The position numbers and the translations under genes were made by a program. A DNA stretch of 64,000 bases from Hypomyces perniciosus. Taxonomy: Eukaryota > Ascomycota > Sordariomycetes > Hypocreales > Hypocreaceae. Of this stretch, positions 22,038 through 33,866 are shown piece by piece. Numbering within the stretch: the stretch's first letter is position 1; every line of letters begins with the position of its first letter. The notes below the pieces were generated by a model that ran no database searches, was not told the origin of the DNA, and saw only the letters and a program-made list of their open reading frames with translations. The stretch covers positions 3,162,001 through 3,226,000 of the forward strand of contig SPDT01000001.1 in assembly GCA_008477525.1 (NCBI GenBank), written 5' to 3'.

Positions 22038-24905
22038 TCACGGCACATATATTCGACTGAAGCTCATGACATCCCGGCGGCAACACACGCATTTGTCAAA
22101 GTTATTCATGGCCAAGGATACACGGCAGTCGTCACAGAGACTGAGGCAGCGACATGGCCAAACTATGACTGTCCGTGGCGAGCACTGACACACAACACAT
22201 GGAGGACTGTCTCCTTCAGCGTTAGCAGAGGACCCACGCTCACTTGGCCCCTGTGTGCCCTCCGTCGGGGGAGAGGGTTGCCGTCGTGTCCAAAGCAGCT
22301 GCTCTAGCAGTTGCTCCTCCTCATCAGGGCTCAGCTTCACGATACGACCTGTAGAACCCGTTCTCCTGTCAGGAGATGCACCTGGACCTGGCATCGTGAG
22401 GATGCGGGTTCTCTGCAGCTGTTCCAATCTCTTAAAGCCAGACCTTGTCAAAACGCGGTCGCTTTGGAGATGTGCTGCAAGTGTTTCCGCCTCCTCTCGC
22501 TCCGCAGGATTGCTGGGATGCAACAACCGAGCCAGATCACCCATGCCGAGAGGGCTGTCAAGGAATGGGGTACGATCACGAGTGGTGTGCGGCGAGCGTT
22601 GGGTCGGTGTTCGCTGCCCATCATCGTCCGATGTCCATCCGCCATCCTCTTCATCAGTTTCGCCACCATTTGTTGTCATTGTAACGACACTTGTGTTGTC
22701 CCATTCATCATCCTCAAGATCAGGTTCATAGTCACCACTTGTGTCTTTTGAACCCCACCACCCGCCCTTCAGCCAGTATTTGTACAAGTCCTTATCGAGG
22801 ACTTCTTCATCTTGGTTACGGTCGACTCGTCTAAACTCGGCCTCGATGTCCAGACAATCCATCGCAGCACCACTCCCGTTGGAAGGTGACTTGGAATCAT
22901 TGTTCCTATTTCGATCACGAATCTGTGCCGATCCATTCTTTTCATCCGTGGGTGTCTTAGAACGACGAGCAAGCCAGAGTAGCCAGGCAGGCCGGGCCCG
23001 GATGCGAAGGGCACCAAGAAACCACAGAATGGACAAGGCAACAACTCTAGCCAGAAGTTTGTTGATGCTCAGGAGAAACTCCAATGCCATAAGCCATCTT
23101 GAACTCCGCTCCGCAGCTCCAATGCCAACTCGAAGTCCTCGATCACTGCGGCCCCTAGGCACCTTTTGAGCAGCGCGTTCTCGGCCATACCCATTCGGAG
23201 CGACCCGTGATCCTCCCTTGACAGGTATTAACCCGATGGCGCCGATTTGATCATATCGGGAATCAGACAGACCCATTCCGATCCATCGCTTTTGTAGCTC
23301 TTCTGCTTCACGATAGCGAGCCTCTTCAAGCCAGGTATGCCGCTTCAGATTAACGCCGCGATCCTCGTTCAGATAGACCGCCTCGCTAGCCATGGTGATT
23401 GCAGCAAAGCCTGTTCTCAAAAGCGCGGTATAAAAATCCATTTCTCGCGTAATTCGAAGTTCTGATAGGGAGACGTTGGCTTGCATGTTTTCATGAGCAT
23501 AAGCCATGCGTTGGCGCATAGTCATAGTGGAACGCTCTTGATTCGCGGGCGGCACCAGAGCCGAGAGTACCAACGCAAGGCCGTAGATTAATAGACACAT
23601 GGCAATACCGATCAATACCAACACATGCGGCACGAATCCAATAATACAGACAGTCGGGAATCTCAGGAGCCCTTGAGAAGCAGGACTATCCAACTCAAAT
23701 GCAAAGGCGCTCCATACAATGCTTCCCATAAAGCAGAGACCCCAAACCCCCGTATTGAGAAGCCGGTACTTGGCTTGAAGATCGAATAGTCCTAGTATAT
23801 GACTGGTAATGTGCGTCATGGAAGACAGAAATGCAATCAGTAGAACCTCGGGCGGGGTGTTGACCCGTTTAAGAATCATTGATCGTGTCAGAGCAATGGT
23901 GCTTCCCAAATTCGTGGATGCCGTGTTCGGCGCCTGTGATTTAGAAAAGGTTCCCCACCCAAGTTGATTGCCAACAGCGGCATCAGCTTCAGCAAATGCA
24001 AGGGACTGCTCGAAAAGTGTCATGCCAATTTCAGCAGCAACAGGACGCCCCTGAACAGCACAAGAAACTGTCTCGAGAAAGTGGCTCAGGCAAAAGGTGC
24101 CGAACAGAGGCCACAATCGAGACAATGAGCCTCGAAGGTCCCGAGTGGAGTCGAGATCCTCTGTTGGTACCATGGCAACAGCAAGACAGGATTTTTCATC
24201 TGAGGCGCCGAAAAGAAGTATGGAGCTCACAGCATTCAAAAAGCCGTTTGGATGAGAGAACATAAGATCGGAGCTCCGGTTGACATCGCCCCAACGTAGC
24301 TGGGCAAAATTAGACGACGTCTGGCACTGGATAGACTGAAGGAGTTGCCGGGCTTGAGCGACAAGGAGGACGACCGGGAGGAGGCGAAGAAGGAGCCTCA
24401 CTTGCCACCGAAAACGAAGCCGTCGCCGGGTCGCAGCAAAAATATGAGTGCGGTTGATTATGACAGCCATGGCCATACATGAAAGCGCCCACTTGCTGGT
24501 TGCGTAGCTGAAAACACTACCCAACCCTCGGACACCATCTAGAGACAGGCGCGAGGCCTGAACAATCGACTCCTGCTGGGCTCCGGGCGTTAGCGCCGTC
24601 TCCATGATGTTATAAAGATTCGGATCGGCGGTGATGGATCGGAGCACCTCGGCGTCGGGTGTCGCGGACGACGCGTGCTGTTGGATTGGCCGGCTCAGGG
24701 GATCTATGTTTGTCATGAAAGACCCGAGCTTCATCACGATTCGAGGACCGGCCAAGATGAGGTCCTCGAAAAGGGGCGCATACCGCGTCACGTTGGCTGC
24801 CCAGGCGAATGCTGTTAGGTTATACCAGGTATTCGCGCTTTGGTTGAAAGTGCCGAGCCGTGGTGTCAGTGCCAGTGGTGGCACGACCTCGAGGCCATCG
24901 TCCAT
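22038..24905 (-). CDS. Multi-span membrane RING E3 ubiquitin ligase, Asi1/Asi3-like
   Basis: Single exon, 955 aa. The N-terminal 480 residues hold several hydrophobic segments, for example VRLLLRLLPVVLLVAQARQL, VLLIAFLSSMTHITSHILGLF-type helix, WGLCFMGSIVWSAFAF and VLIGIAMCLLIYGLALVLSA, and another near residue 615. An acidic, Ser/Thr-rich linker follows. The last 50 residues form a RING finger with eight Cys: CVVC, PCRC, LCDDC, KCVCC. It ends at the tail SRIYVP. Yeast Asi1 and Asi3 have this order (membrane spans, then C-terminal RING) and degrade proteins at the inner nuclear membrane. Assignment rests on architecture and RING type, so the cellular site is inferred. A TTG two codons upstream of the ATG was ignored. 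Confidence 0.75.
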   Translation of the reverse strand: MDDGLEVVPPLALTPRLGTFNQSANTWYNLTAFAWAANVTRYAPLFEDLILAGPRIVMKLGSFMTNIDPLSRPIQQHASSATPDAEVLRSITADPNLYNIMETALTPGAQQESIVQASRLSLDGVRGLGSVFSYATSKWALSCMAMAVIINRTHIFAATRRRLRFRWQVRLLLRLLPVVLLVAQARQLLQSIQCQTSSNFAQLRWGDVNRSSDLMFSHPNGFLNAVSSILLFGASDEKSCLAVAMVPTEDLDSTRDLRGSLSRLWPLFGTFCLSHFLETVSCAVQGRPVAAEIGMTLFEQSLAFAEADAAVGNQLGWGTFSKSQAPNTASTNLGSTIALTRSMILKRVNTPPEVLLIAFLSSMTHITSHILGLFDLQAKYRLLNTGVWGLCFMGSIVWSAFAFELDSPASQGLLRFPTVCIIGFVPHVLVLIGIAMCLLIYGLALVLSALVPPANQERSTMTMRQRMAYAHENMQANVSLSELRITREMDFYTALLRTGFAAITMASEAVYLNEDRGVNLKRHTWLEEARYREAEELQKRWIGMGLSDSRYDQIGAIGLIPVKGGSRVAPNGYGRERAAQKVPRGRSDRGLRVGIGAAERSSRWLMALEFLLSINKLLARVVALSILWFLGALRIRARPAWLLWLARRSKTPTDEKNGSAQIRDRNRNNDSKSPSNGSGAAMDCLDIEAEFRRVDRNQDEEVLDKDLYKYWLKGGWWGSKDTSGDYEPDLEDDEWDNTSVVTMTTNGGETDEEDGGWTSDDDGQRTPTQRSPHTTRDRTPFLDSPLGMGDLARLLHPSNPAEREEAETLAAHLQSDRVLTRSGFKRLEQLQRTRILTMPGPGASPDRRTGSTGRIVKLSPDEEEQLLEQLLWTRRQPSPPTEGTQGPSERGSSANAEGDSPPCVVCQCSPRTVIVWPCRCLSLCDDCRVSLAMNNFDKCVCCRRDVMSFSRIYVP

Positions 24906-25990
24906 GGCCAAGGCCAGTTAAGTGGCGGCCGCACCGGAGAAGGGCACTTTAGCAACGACGAAAGCGTAGGTGAACAGGGCGTGGTCGGTTTTGTTTGCGG
25001 ATGGAGTTGGCGATGATTGTGATCGCGTGGTCGTGGACAGATGCTGGAGCGCCAACGAGGGAAGATGGCAGCACCGCTAAGAGCGCTGGCCCCCAACCGT
25101 GTGGCCAGACAGCAATAATTGATGGCACTCTTAATGCCTGCAATCGCCTCGAGTACATCCCAAGGAACTGCAAGAGTTAGGCCGCCAGCCCTCAGCGTCG
25201 CTGTGACCCAACAACACCAAGTTGCACCTGAATGGCAACATCAGTACCTACCAGGTAGGCAATGAGCCTGTTTGGATATTGTCATACACCTGATTATGCC
25301 TATCTGTATATCTCTATAGCAGCCGTCGACGCTATTAAGGTAATTTGAGGAACCAATTTGATGAGTTGCGGACATCTGCCAGGTACTATTTACCTGCTAC
25401 TACTACTGCTTACAGGTGCTAGGTAATAGTGCGTTAGTAGTAGTGTAGTACAGTGGGAGTAACAAAGTTCCACGGAACTTTCTCACACCCACTGTACTTC
25501 GTACCTACCAGGTACTGCTAAGCAGGTACTAGTTATGTAGTAGGATAGTTAGCACCTTTGGGACGTTGGTCAACGTGAAGCACACTGATCAACCATCAGA
25601 TTGCACTGAGGTTACAGCTGTACCCCATTTTACCCAAGTCCATTTTATCGCATATCAGACTTTCGTTACACAGAACTACAAACCATTATTTATATGGTGT
25701 ATTCAGTAGTCCGTAGTTAGCCAGTCCAGGAGTTTTGTCGGATTTTCCCCATTCTAACGCAGTTCTATCATTTCTCTCAAAGTGATACAGGGATATATTT
25801 CCAACACACAATTCCAAGCGATATCAACCGTGACTCCAATAATCGAACCAGCTGCAAGTGAGACTTGGTGCATCTGTTCACTAACCGTGATCCATTGACT
25901 CTCCAGCCTCAGCAGCATCAGCTCCCTCTAACTGACGCATAATGGCGACACAGATCTGCAAACACTGTCCTTTGCGGCTGAGCATGGTTG
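24906..25990. other. Intergenic with dense short palindromes and a hairpin
   Basis: About 1.08 kb upstream of the RING gene and downstream of MTR3. From 25240 to 25560 it is full of TACCAGGTAC, GTAGTAG and TACTAC strings and holds the hairpin listed separately. No gene seen. Confidence 0.5.
25447..25498. repeat. Imperfect 25-bp inverted repeat (hairpin)
   Basis: Arms 25447-25471 and 25474-25498 with a two-base loop. I count 22 of 25 matched positions; the outer arms read AGTACAGTGGG and CCCACTGTACT, the inner arms AAAGTTCC and GGAACTTT. No ORF in it and no obvious target duplication. Confidence 0.85.
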
Positions 25991-26902
25991 TCAAGTAGTA
26001 GCTATTGCTTCATTGAGAGAAGCCGAGATCAACTGGTGCGTCCCTCTGCTGGCATGCAGAGCCCGAGAAACAAGGGTTCGATGTATACCGGGATCGGATG
26101 ATGGTAGTTGACCTTTAAACCAAAGATTTGTGATCTCGTCTCGGGTAGGGAGATATGCCACACAGCAGGCTGCTAGAATATCCTCATGCTCTAATGGCAC
26201 AGGGTCAAGCACGACAGTTGTCCCGATATCATGCTTGTCCTTCACAAGAGCTGCAACTCCCCCGGAAACTGTATCAACGCAATCGATTCCGGCATCGGCT
26301 ATCGCTGCGGAGGCGACAGTAATGCATCCGCTTAGAACATTCATCATGTCCCACTCCTCGATGCCTTGTTCCACCGTATCCTGGCGCGTCAGTTCACCCT
26401 CAACGACCGTAACCACAACATCCACTCCACTCTTTGGCCATCTATCCGCAATTATGGCACCACGTAGGGCTGTTTCCAGATGGGTGCTCAGGTCTCTCTC
26501 GCTCGAGTCACGTAAATAACCCCTCCGCTGTCTTGTTGCGAAGGGAGCGTACTTGACGTGTGTGGAAAGAACCACATGAGGAGAAAATGGTGCAGAGCGT
26601 GGTAAGGACCGAGGCCCATGGACTGTGCAGGTAAGTTTCATGCCAGAAACACTTGATCCATCTCTGGGCTCTATCTCCAAGTAGGCCGACCCTGATGCTG
26701 AGGGAGTCACCCCAGTCTTGAGATCTGGGAGGATTCTTAGCGCCACGCAGTTTTAGATTGTTGGTAGTCCATGGCCCTTACAAACCGGTCGGATGCTATT
26801 AGCTGCTCTTTCACGACGCATGGCAGCAGCGTCGTCGTCGTCGTCGTAAATGGGCGGCAAGGTTTGCCCTCCAGGGCCATTGATTCGGCGTCGATCTGTC
26901 AT
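25991..26902 (-). CDS. MTR3: Exosome complex core subunit Mtr3 (RNase PH fold)
   Basis: Non-catalytic ring subunit of the RNA exosome. Exons (minus): 26902-26782 and 26724-25991; 855 nt, 284 aa. Exon 1 encodes MTDRRRINGPGGQTLPPIYD and an Asp5 run; the join gives SIRPVYLKTGVTPSASGSAY, the family start of the RNase PH fold. Strong family segments are VHGPRSLPRSAPFSP, VKYAPFATRQRRGYLRDSSE, LETALRGAI, GVDVVVTVVEGE and LSGCITVASAAIADAGIDCV. The 56-nt intron uses donor GTAAGG and acceptor CTCCCAG; a nearer AG (CGCTAAG) breaks the frame. As usual for eukaryotic ring subunits, phosphorolytic residues are not preserved. Confidence 0.93.
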
Positions 26903-28836
26903 TATTTGGCTCACTTTTTTGAATAGTTCCTCCCTTGTTGTCGTTGTGGGTCCCAGGCCTCGGCATTGGGTTCATGCACAAAAGAGGCCTAACTGTGGAA
27001 AGGTGAGAGGGTGAATGAATGAATTGCGATGTCCATGAAGAATCGTCTGCTGGTAGCAATAGTGGTGGTGGAGCCACCTGGAATTCTACTTCGTATATAT
27101 GCATAGATACATTACTCCCGTTTATAGCGATGATGATTTATGTACCGGGGCATTTCTTGCATCTCTAGGGTTTATTTGCGTATAGGCTTATCGATATGCC
27201 TGACGAACACTTAAAAACTCTTCCTCGCGGCCATCAACTTCCACTTAACTCTTCTTCAAACAGTTTGATTTTCAGTCTTCCTGGATGCAGCCGCCCAACA
27301 GGGTACATCGCCTTTTTCAGGCTGCTGAAGATATGGAAAGGCTCCCTTATCGGTAAGTTTCCGCTGTTCTCATGTGAACACCTCCGTTAGACTACAAAGA
27401 ACTCCAAGCCAGCCACGTCTTCCCATTACAGACAGAATGATGATTTTACACACCACGTTCTCGCGATCCCTGAGCGCTCGAACAAACATGCACTACCATC
27501 TGATCCATCGTCTGCAGAGTTCTTCAAGTCAACACAATATCCAACGTATTCTGACTGACATCGAAGTTTTAGGTGTGCGCCTCGTTATGCAATTGGCGAT
27601 AACAGTTCAAATCTTTGATGGTAAGTCGGACTTTCCCTTCTGTTTTGCTACATGTGTCTATGATGAGAAACCTTTTCATCCAGTTCTGCTACTGAACCTC
27701 TGTGATGACTCCCAATTACCAAACCAAGATCTCTGATATTGATCCTTGCCAACCATTTCGCTTTACTAAATGCGCACACAAGTTGCACTTCAACTTGCTA
27801 ACTTGATCTGATAGTTATGATATCTTATCTCTTTGGAGTTTCACCTTGTGGACAGAGATGCTTTCGAGCGCAATTGATGATCTCATTGTAAGTCAATAAA
27901 GCTTCTATGTCTTCCTGAACGTGACAATGATGACCCAAGTTCTATCCATTCAACTACTTCATCCTGACCCAGTCGTTCTTCCGCACTTGAGCATGTTAAT
28001 AAACATGCTATGACGAGTTGTGGAGTTGTCCATTGGGCGTGATAGGGCTGCTGTTGTCTTGTCCATGTGTAATCCGTTCTGGGTTATGCATCGGACGAGG
28101 CCGGTCGGGATGACTGAGTAAACTGGCTTATCTGATGTAGACTTCACATCACCTTTCAATGTATCTTGCGCGCTTGGTATTTGATGAGATCGCTAACCAT
28201 GGTGAAGGACGACATACATATATCGCCTAGTTGCGATCGACTATTCCACAGCCGTGTTCGCAACATCATTGGTAGGTCTCGATGAGCTATGCCTAGAGTG
28301 TGCGAAAGCCACTCCTAGTCATAGCATTTTGCTCTACTGAGTCTAGATGAGTCCACTTGGGGCGAGTACTATAGTAAAGTTCCCAATATGGCTCCATGCG
28401 TAGATCGTAATATGCTTCGTAATACCAGTTGCTGCATCATCTCATTTAACGTGCACAACACATAAATAGATCAGTACCTGTCTGCCAGCATAGTTTCCCA
28501 TCAGACTCTAGGGCTATGAGTGCCTGTGGTTAAAAGAATGCTATCAGCTAGCTACCTAGAGGTGGATGGGTACCTAGAAGTTTGCCGGACTGTTTGTAAA
28601 CAATGGTGGTTGCGTGTTGCCTTAGGCCGCGTCCTCTGCCACTTGGTGTTTTTAGTACTAAGGTGCTAGGTACTAAGTCAGTCAATGGCTCATGTTGCTA
28701 CTCCGTACAGGAGACATCCATCAGATCAGTTCTTGTACACTCAAGACCCCATAGATACATCCGTGAATCTTACTACACCATCAGTCACCCCCAGCGTCGG
28801 CCAATATCGTTGTGTTGATGTCCTAGGGCCTTCACC
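26903..28836. other. 1.9-kb region without a recognised gene; possible spliced transcript
   Basis: Holds the MTR3 promoter at its left edge and the TTI2 promoter at its right. Between 27285 and 27895 the plus strand has an ATG (27285), three GTAAGT-type donors (27353, 27621, 27888) and a 120-codon open frame (27374-27736), but no segment matches a family I know and exons cannot be joined convincingly. Palindromic GTAC/TAGTACT strings recur at 28570-28710. Treat as unknown. Confidence 0.4.
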
Positions 28837-30739
28837 ATGGACGAATCTACATTGTCTCAGGCTAACCGTGATCGCCTTCGATCACACATGTGCAGTAGGT
28901 CCTACAGCGAGTATGAGTATGTCCTTGGCTAAGTATCATGATCTCAGGAGGTCCTTCGCAGCACGGCACATTCAACTTGAGAGATGCCGAACTCAACCTT
29001 TCTAGCGCTGTCACTGAATCGGTACGTTATCTGTATTGACTTGTTTCTGTCTTTGGTGAGACCACTTGATCTCACACCGAACGTCATTTATAGGATCGTC
29101 ACGATACAGCTCTGGCGCTGTTCGCGTGCCTGTCCCATCTCCAGTCCCAGCTTTCCGACCAACCTAGCCTAGATGAAGACCCGAACAAGCACACACTTGC
29201 GGATCAGAAAGGTCCTAGTAATGACCTGGACCATGATTCAACCCATAAACTCGCCGAGTCATTGGCCAAGCGTTTCCTGGTCGTCCCCGTTGGTGACACG
29301 GGTGACAATGTACAGGGTAGGTGTTGAACTCCTCAGCTTGGTGTGAGTGTTGGTTGATTCTTGCTCACGCATGGTGGTTGTAAACACAGATTTTACGGTA
29401 CATTCTCTCACGGCTGAAGCTGGGCTGGCCTCATTGGAGCTACTCTCATCACTCTGTCCGGGACCACCCGGCCACTCTCCTCTTAGTGAAGCGGTTCTAC
29501 TATCTATCGTGCCATATACGAACAGTCGCGATCCTTGGACAACCAACAAATCCGCCGATACTGCAACACAACTCCTGACTCGACAGCTGACGCATGACAA
29601 ACTGACCAATTTCATTGTCAAGTCTGTGCTCCAGGATACTCTACGCCCCCTGTTTTCCAATTTATCCGCCAACCTGACGGCATCAGGGCGGCCATCTTAC
29701 TTTCGCCATCATCACGGAAACGCGGGACCCCACCCTTCTCCTGCAGCCCCAGCTTGGAAGCAGGCAAGGAACCACATCATACCTAGTTTTCACTGGGCTG
29801 TCAAGGCTTCTGATGTTGGTTTCCCTGGCACCCGCCCATTTAACAGGAAAACTACTAACTGTGAGCAAAGCCAACTGTTCTATCTGACTACTGGCCGTTG
29901 TTTCTGCCCGTGTTGCTATCGCTCGTTGAGGATGAGACTGCTCTGACCAGGGAAAATGGCCTTCGTATTATGACGCTTTTCCTGGAAAAGTGTCCCGCTA
30001 AAATTCTGTTGTCTACAGGCATTGACAAGCTTTTCCAGGAGGCTGTCTTCCCCACACTGCTCTTCCTTCCAACACTGACGCCAGAGCACGACTCCATAAA
30101 CCTACTGCGCCCTGCGTACCGTGTACTTCTCCAACTAGCCCAGTTAGACTCCGACACCTCAAGTCTACGACGGCGGCACCTCCTGGACAGGCTCTTGCGG
30201 GATGGGATCCTGGCAGGTTACTACCATGCCTCCCAACACATTCGCATTGTCCAGGTGCTGATGGAGTGTACGGAGGCCATCGTTAGCTGTCTGGGACTCT
30301 TTACCGCAAAACATCTCCAGGTGACAATCCAGCCCGATTGAAGTATGGTGGCAATCATATACTGACAGACCCTCGATAGAATCTCCTCCACCTATTCTCA
30401 GCTATTATGACAGATCCCTTTGCGATGACACACCCACCGGCGATTTCTGCAGCTACCAAGGCCCTAAATGCCACCGTGGTTAACTGCTGGCCGAGGTTCT
30501 CCGATGCCATGAACATGGAACAAGTCATTCATACTGTCGCTCTATGCTGGCTGAACATGCGCACGGAAATGATTGCCTCAAAAGCATCTCATGAGCCAGA
30601 CCAGATTTCTGTGCAGCTCATGAAGACATCCACAATCCTGCAGTCTCTTTGGAACCAACAAAGTCGTGGTCCTCCGGAGCAACTAACTGAGGCATTGGAA
30701 AGGGAGCCGCAGCTTGCCGAGCTCTTCCCTAGTTTTTAA
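28837..30739 (+). CDS. TTI2: Tel2-interacting protein Tti2
   Basis: Member of the Tel2-Tti1-Tti2 (TTT) chaperone complex that matures PIKK kinases (Tor, ATM/ATR type) with Hsp90. Exons: 28837-28894, 28948-29021, 29094-29316, 29390-29814, 29871-30320, 30380-30739; 1590 nt, 529 aa. Family segments: RPLFSNLSANLTASGR, then FLPVLLSLVEDETALTRENG, FLEKCPAKILLSTGIDKLFQ, FPTLLFLPTLTPEHDSI, LLDRLLRDGILAGYYHASQH and FTAKHLQNLLHLFSAIM. The alpha-solenoid character is clear. The intron 29815-29870 has a weak donor (GTTGGT; alternative GTTTCC at 29819) and a good CTAAC branch site, so the boundary there is uncertain by a few residues. The N-terminus (MDESTLSQANRDRLR) is variable in the family and is the least sure part. 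Stop lies 53 bp from the convergent FIG4 stop. Confidence 0.85.
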
Positions 30740-30791
30740 GCCATCGCGCGACTCAGGTCGCCGTAACTGAACAAATCCTTACCCCCCTTCA

Positions 30792-33700
30792 TTAGTCAAT
30801 AGGTTGCTGCTTGAAAAATGACTTGCCCCGAAGCCATTTCCTATAGGCCTTATATCTCTTCTTGGGCGCATCCTCCTCCGTCACAGTTAGTGGGTTTTCC
30901 CCAACCTTCAATAGCTCGGCATAAACATCCGTCCCCTCTTCGTTGCCCGTCACTATGAGACCCTGATTCTGCCAGCCGCCATGTATATACTCTTGGTATT
31001 CCGACGAGTCAACATCTACTGGTGTGTCGCTGGATACGACAAGGGGTAGATTCTGTGGATGGCTGATGTATCGTTCGTAATCATCAGCCTCCTGCCCCTT
31101 GATAGATGGATTGAGAGAGTCATGCACTGCCCTGGTGAAAGTCCACTGTGCTTCTGTAGACTTCTCAAGTGCAGTTGGCTTTATCTTCGAAGCTCCTGCG
31201 GTCACGGCAACCCTTGTGTCTGATACGGATTTGTTGTCGCCATCCACACCAGACATCTTTGCGTGTACTGGGTGTAGCCAACGGAGTGACATACCACCAA
31301 GTGCCGCAGCTCTCTCAGAGGCGATGGTCGTGGTGTCATCTTCGGTAGCTGGTGGAGGTGGCCGTTGCGGATAGGTTTGCGACGTATCGCAAGATTCAGA
31401 AACTGACGCCTCCTTTTTCGCCTTCTTCTTGTCGGCATCCACATCACCGTCGGTACGCACCCGGAAAGGACTGAGATCATATCGACCATCTTGTGTCGAC
31501 TTAAGTGGTATGTATTTGATTGTCGAGTTCATCTTGTATGCGAACATCTTGGGGAAAGACGACAATGTGGTAGGTCGATAGTACTCAAGCCAATAGTCAT
31601 CAAACCATTCCAGACGTCCGGAGCGATTCTTACTTTGCAGTGCCACGAAAGGCGGAATGCTCCTCTTTTCGAGGTGAACTGGCGTGTACCAATTGATGTA
31701 ATTAGTCTCCTTTGTGGCAGACCATTCTCTGGGGTTAGCGTGATGAAGATAATAGTCTGTCGAGAGGTCCCAGAGCATAGGCTGTCCTTGGGTGAATATG
31801 TAATTTCCCAGGAAAAGATTATAGGCCTCCTGTCGCTGGCTATCAAGGAACGAGTTGTTGTAGTATCTCTTGAAGCTCTCTATCATGTCGCGAGAATGGC
31901 TTGTCCACTGGTTGATCTTTCGGTACGTCTCCATGGTATTGACCAACTGAGAGCCGCCATACTGCACAGCAATCGTGTCACCGTGGTCATGCCACATGTG
32001 GGTAAAAAGATTGACGGCATCGGTGTCGTACTCGACAGATGTATTCTCAAGTATCCCCAGGGCATGAAGTTGGTGGCCCAGCGCTCGTTTTCCGATAACA
32101 AACTGGGCTGCGTTGGTACGATCTAAGCAATCGATACAGTTCGTGCGGGCAACGCCGCTCTGGGCCGTCATGGGGCTTGTAATTCCGTCACCGTTTTGAA
32201 AAAACCCCGTTGTTCTCAAGACTGATTCCGCAATCATCTCCAAGTTCCCAATCACATCTCCACCACGTACCTTGGACGCTCGGCTCATGTCCCATGCTTT
32301 ATGAATGATCTTGCTGCTATCAGGGAGAAACTGATTGAGATATTCAATTGCATGTGTGTACTCCTCTAGTAGCTTAGATTCCCTGGGCTGGCGCTCCTTC
32401 GACTTGATGAGGTTCAACGCGTATATGGGCGCGCCGTACCTCTCAAACAAGTTATCGAAATGAAGAGCTGCAGCACTGTAGAACGGGTCCACTAGATTTA
32501 GTTCGATTGGCGGCTTTGGAGTCACCCCAGTGCTGTCCTGGGTCCAGTACAAGGGAATGCTTCCACGGTGCTGGACATACGATGTATATTGAGGGCTACA
32601 ATACAACCGAGAGCCAGGGGCATGGAATGATGTTGTCAAAGACTCGGCAACAATTTGCTCTGTCTCAACATCATTCGCAACATAGCCCTGTGTGAAATTG
32701 AGCTAGAATAGCGATAGGGGAGAGTTGATAAGAACTTACTAGGTCATTTGCTCCGCGCTTGAGAAACCGAGCACCGGCAAAATACCGCGATCGCCTTGCA
32801 ATGACAGTAATATGTGCAGTGCGACCATATATAGAAAGGGCTCCACCAAAATTTAGTAGTGAACCCTGCCAGTGTAATAGGATGCGGTCTTACCAGCTTG
32901 ATCAATGTATCCATGTATTATGGGTCGACACCAATCGTAGGGATCTTGGAGGACCTTCACTGCAGGCTGAAGGAGGTAGTTGTTCCATACGAACATGGAG
33001 TTGAAATCTTCATTCGGTTGGGATAGGGTGCCTTGAGCCAGGGCAACCCTCTCTCGGCTGATGTTGTGTTGCAGCGTTCGGGTGATGTCGTAAGAGTAAC
33101 TATAGTAAAAAGACTTGGTCAAGTCCAGGGTGTTGAGAATGGCCAAAAATCGCTGCTCCTCTGGGTTGTTGCGAACATCCGACTTGGACCGACCTGGTGT
33201 CAACGGGACCAGCTCAGTGCCTTCTATCTGGTAAATATAGTGGCCACCAACCATAGCAACGGTGCTTTTCTTGGTAATGAGGAGCATGTAGTATGGGCCG
33301 GTGAACTTGATGAAACCTAACAGGCCCCATGTTGTGCAGCGAAGCTTGATGCCACCAGTCCCGCGATTCCCATCGTCGATGGTATCTAGGAGCTGGTTCA
33401 CTTCCTTGAGGCTGTACAAAATTTTGTCGTCTGTCATGTTTAGTTCGGCCCCTTCAGTTGTCCTATCGATTTTCAGAATCCTATATCGCTTCTCGCTCAC
33501 ATCGACACCGACAACATAGTAGCGGCTGACTGTCTCGTAAAGACTAAATTTGTGCATCTTGTAAAATAGACGCCCGTGGGCCTCACCGCCATCAGCATAG
33601 ATGGCATCTTCATCAGCGGTGACAGCAGCAGCCTCCTGTGCGCGCGTTGCCGAGTCTGGGCTCGACATGCGGACGAAGGGCTTGGCCACGGCTGGCTCAT

Positions 33701-33866
33701 CATCATTGTCATCTTCGGTGTCCCGGCCCCGACTGCCAATAACATTGGGAGACATGGGACTGGGGGCTTCATTATTTTGAAGCAGTGGGAAGGCCGGGAT
33801 ACCGACCTCTGACTCTGTAGTTTTGGCCGTAACGTGGCCTACCAGACTAGGAGGAGCTTCAGACAT
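30792..33866 (-). CDS. FIG4: Polyphosphoinositide phosphatase Fig4 (Sac domain)
   Basis: Dephosphorylates PI(3,5)P2 on vacuole/endosome membranes and supports Fab1 in the Vac14 complex. Exons (minus): 33866-32894, 32840-32740, 32687-30792; 2970 nt, 989 aa. After an acidic N-terminal tail comes [20 protein letters not shown], the Fig4 start. Sac segments include [30 protein letters not shown] and [20 protein letters not shown], which spans the second intron and confirms it. The catalytic C-x5-R loop is intact: [12 protein letters not shown] at about residue 540. After it come [17 protein letters not shown] and FEDWW-free C-terminal family sequence ending in a Lys-rich tail. Start ATG is [11 protein letters not shown]; the upstream frame is open only through a TTG. 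Both introns GT-AG, 52-53 nt. Confidence 0.95.
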
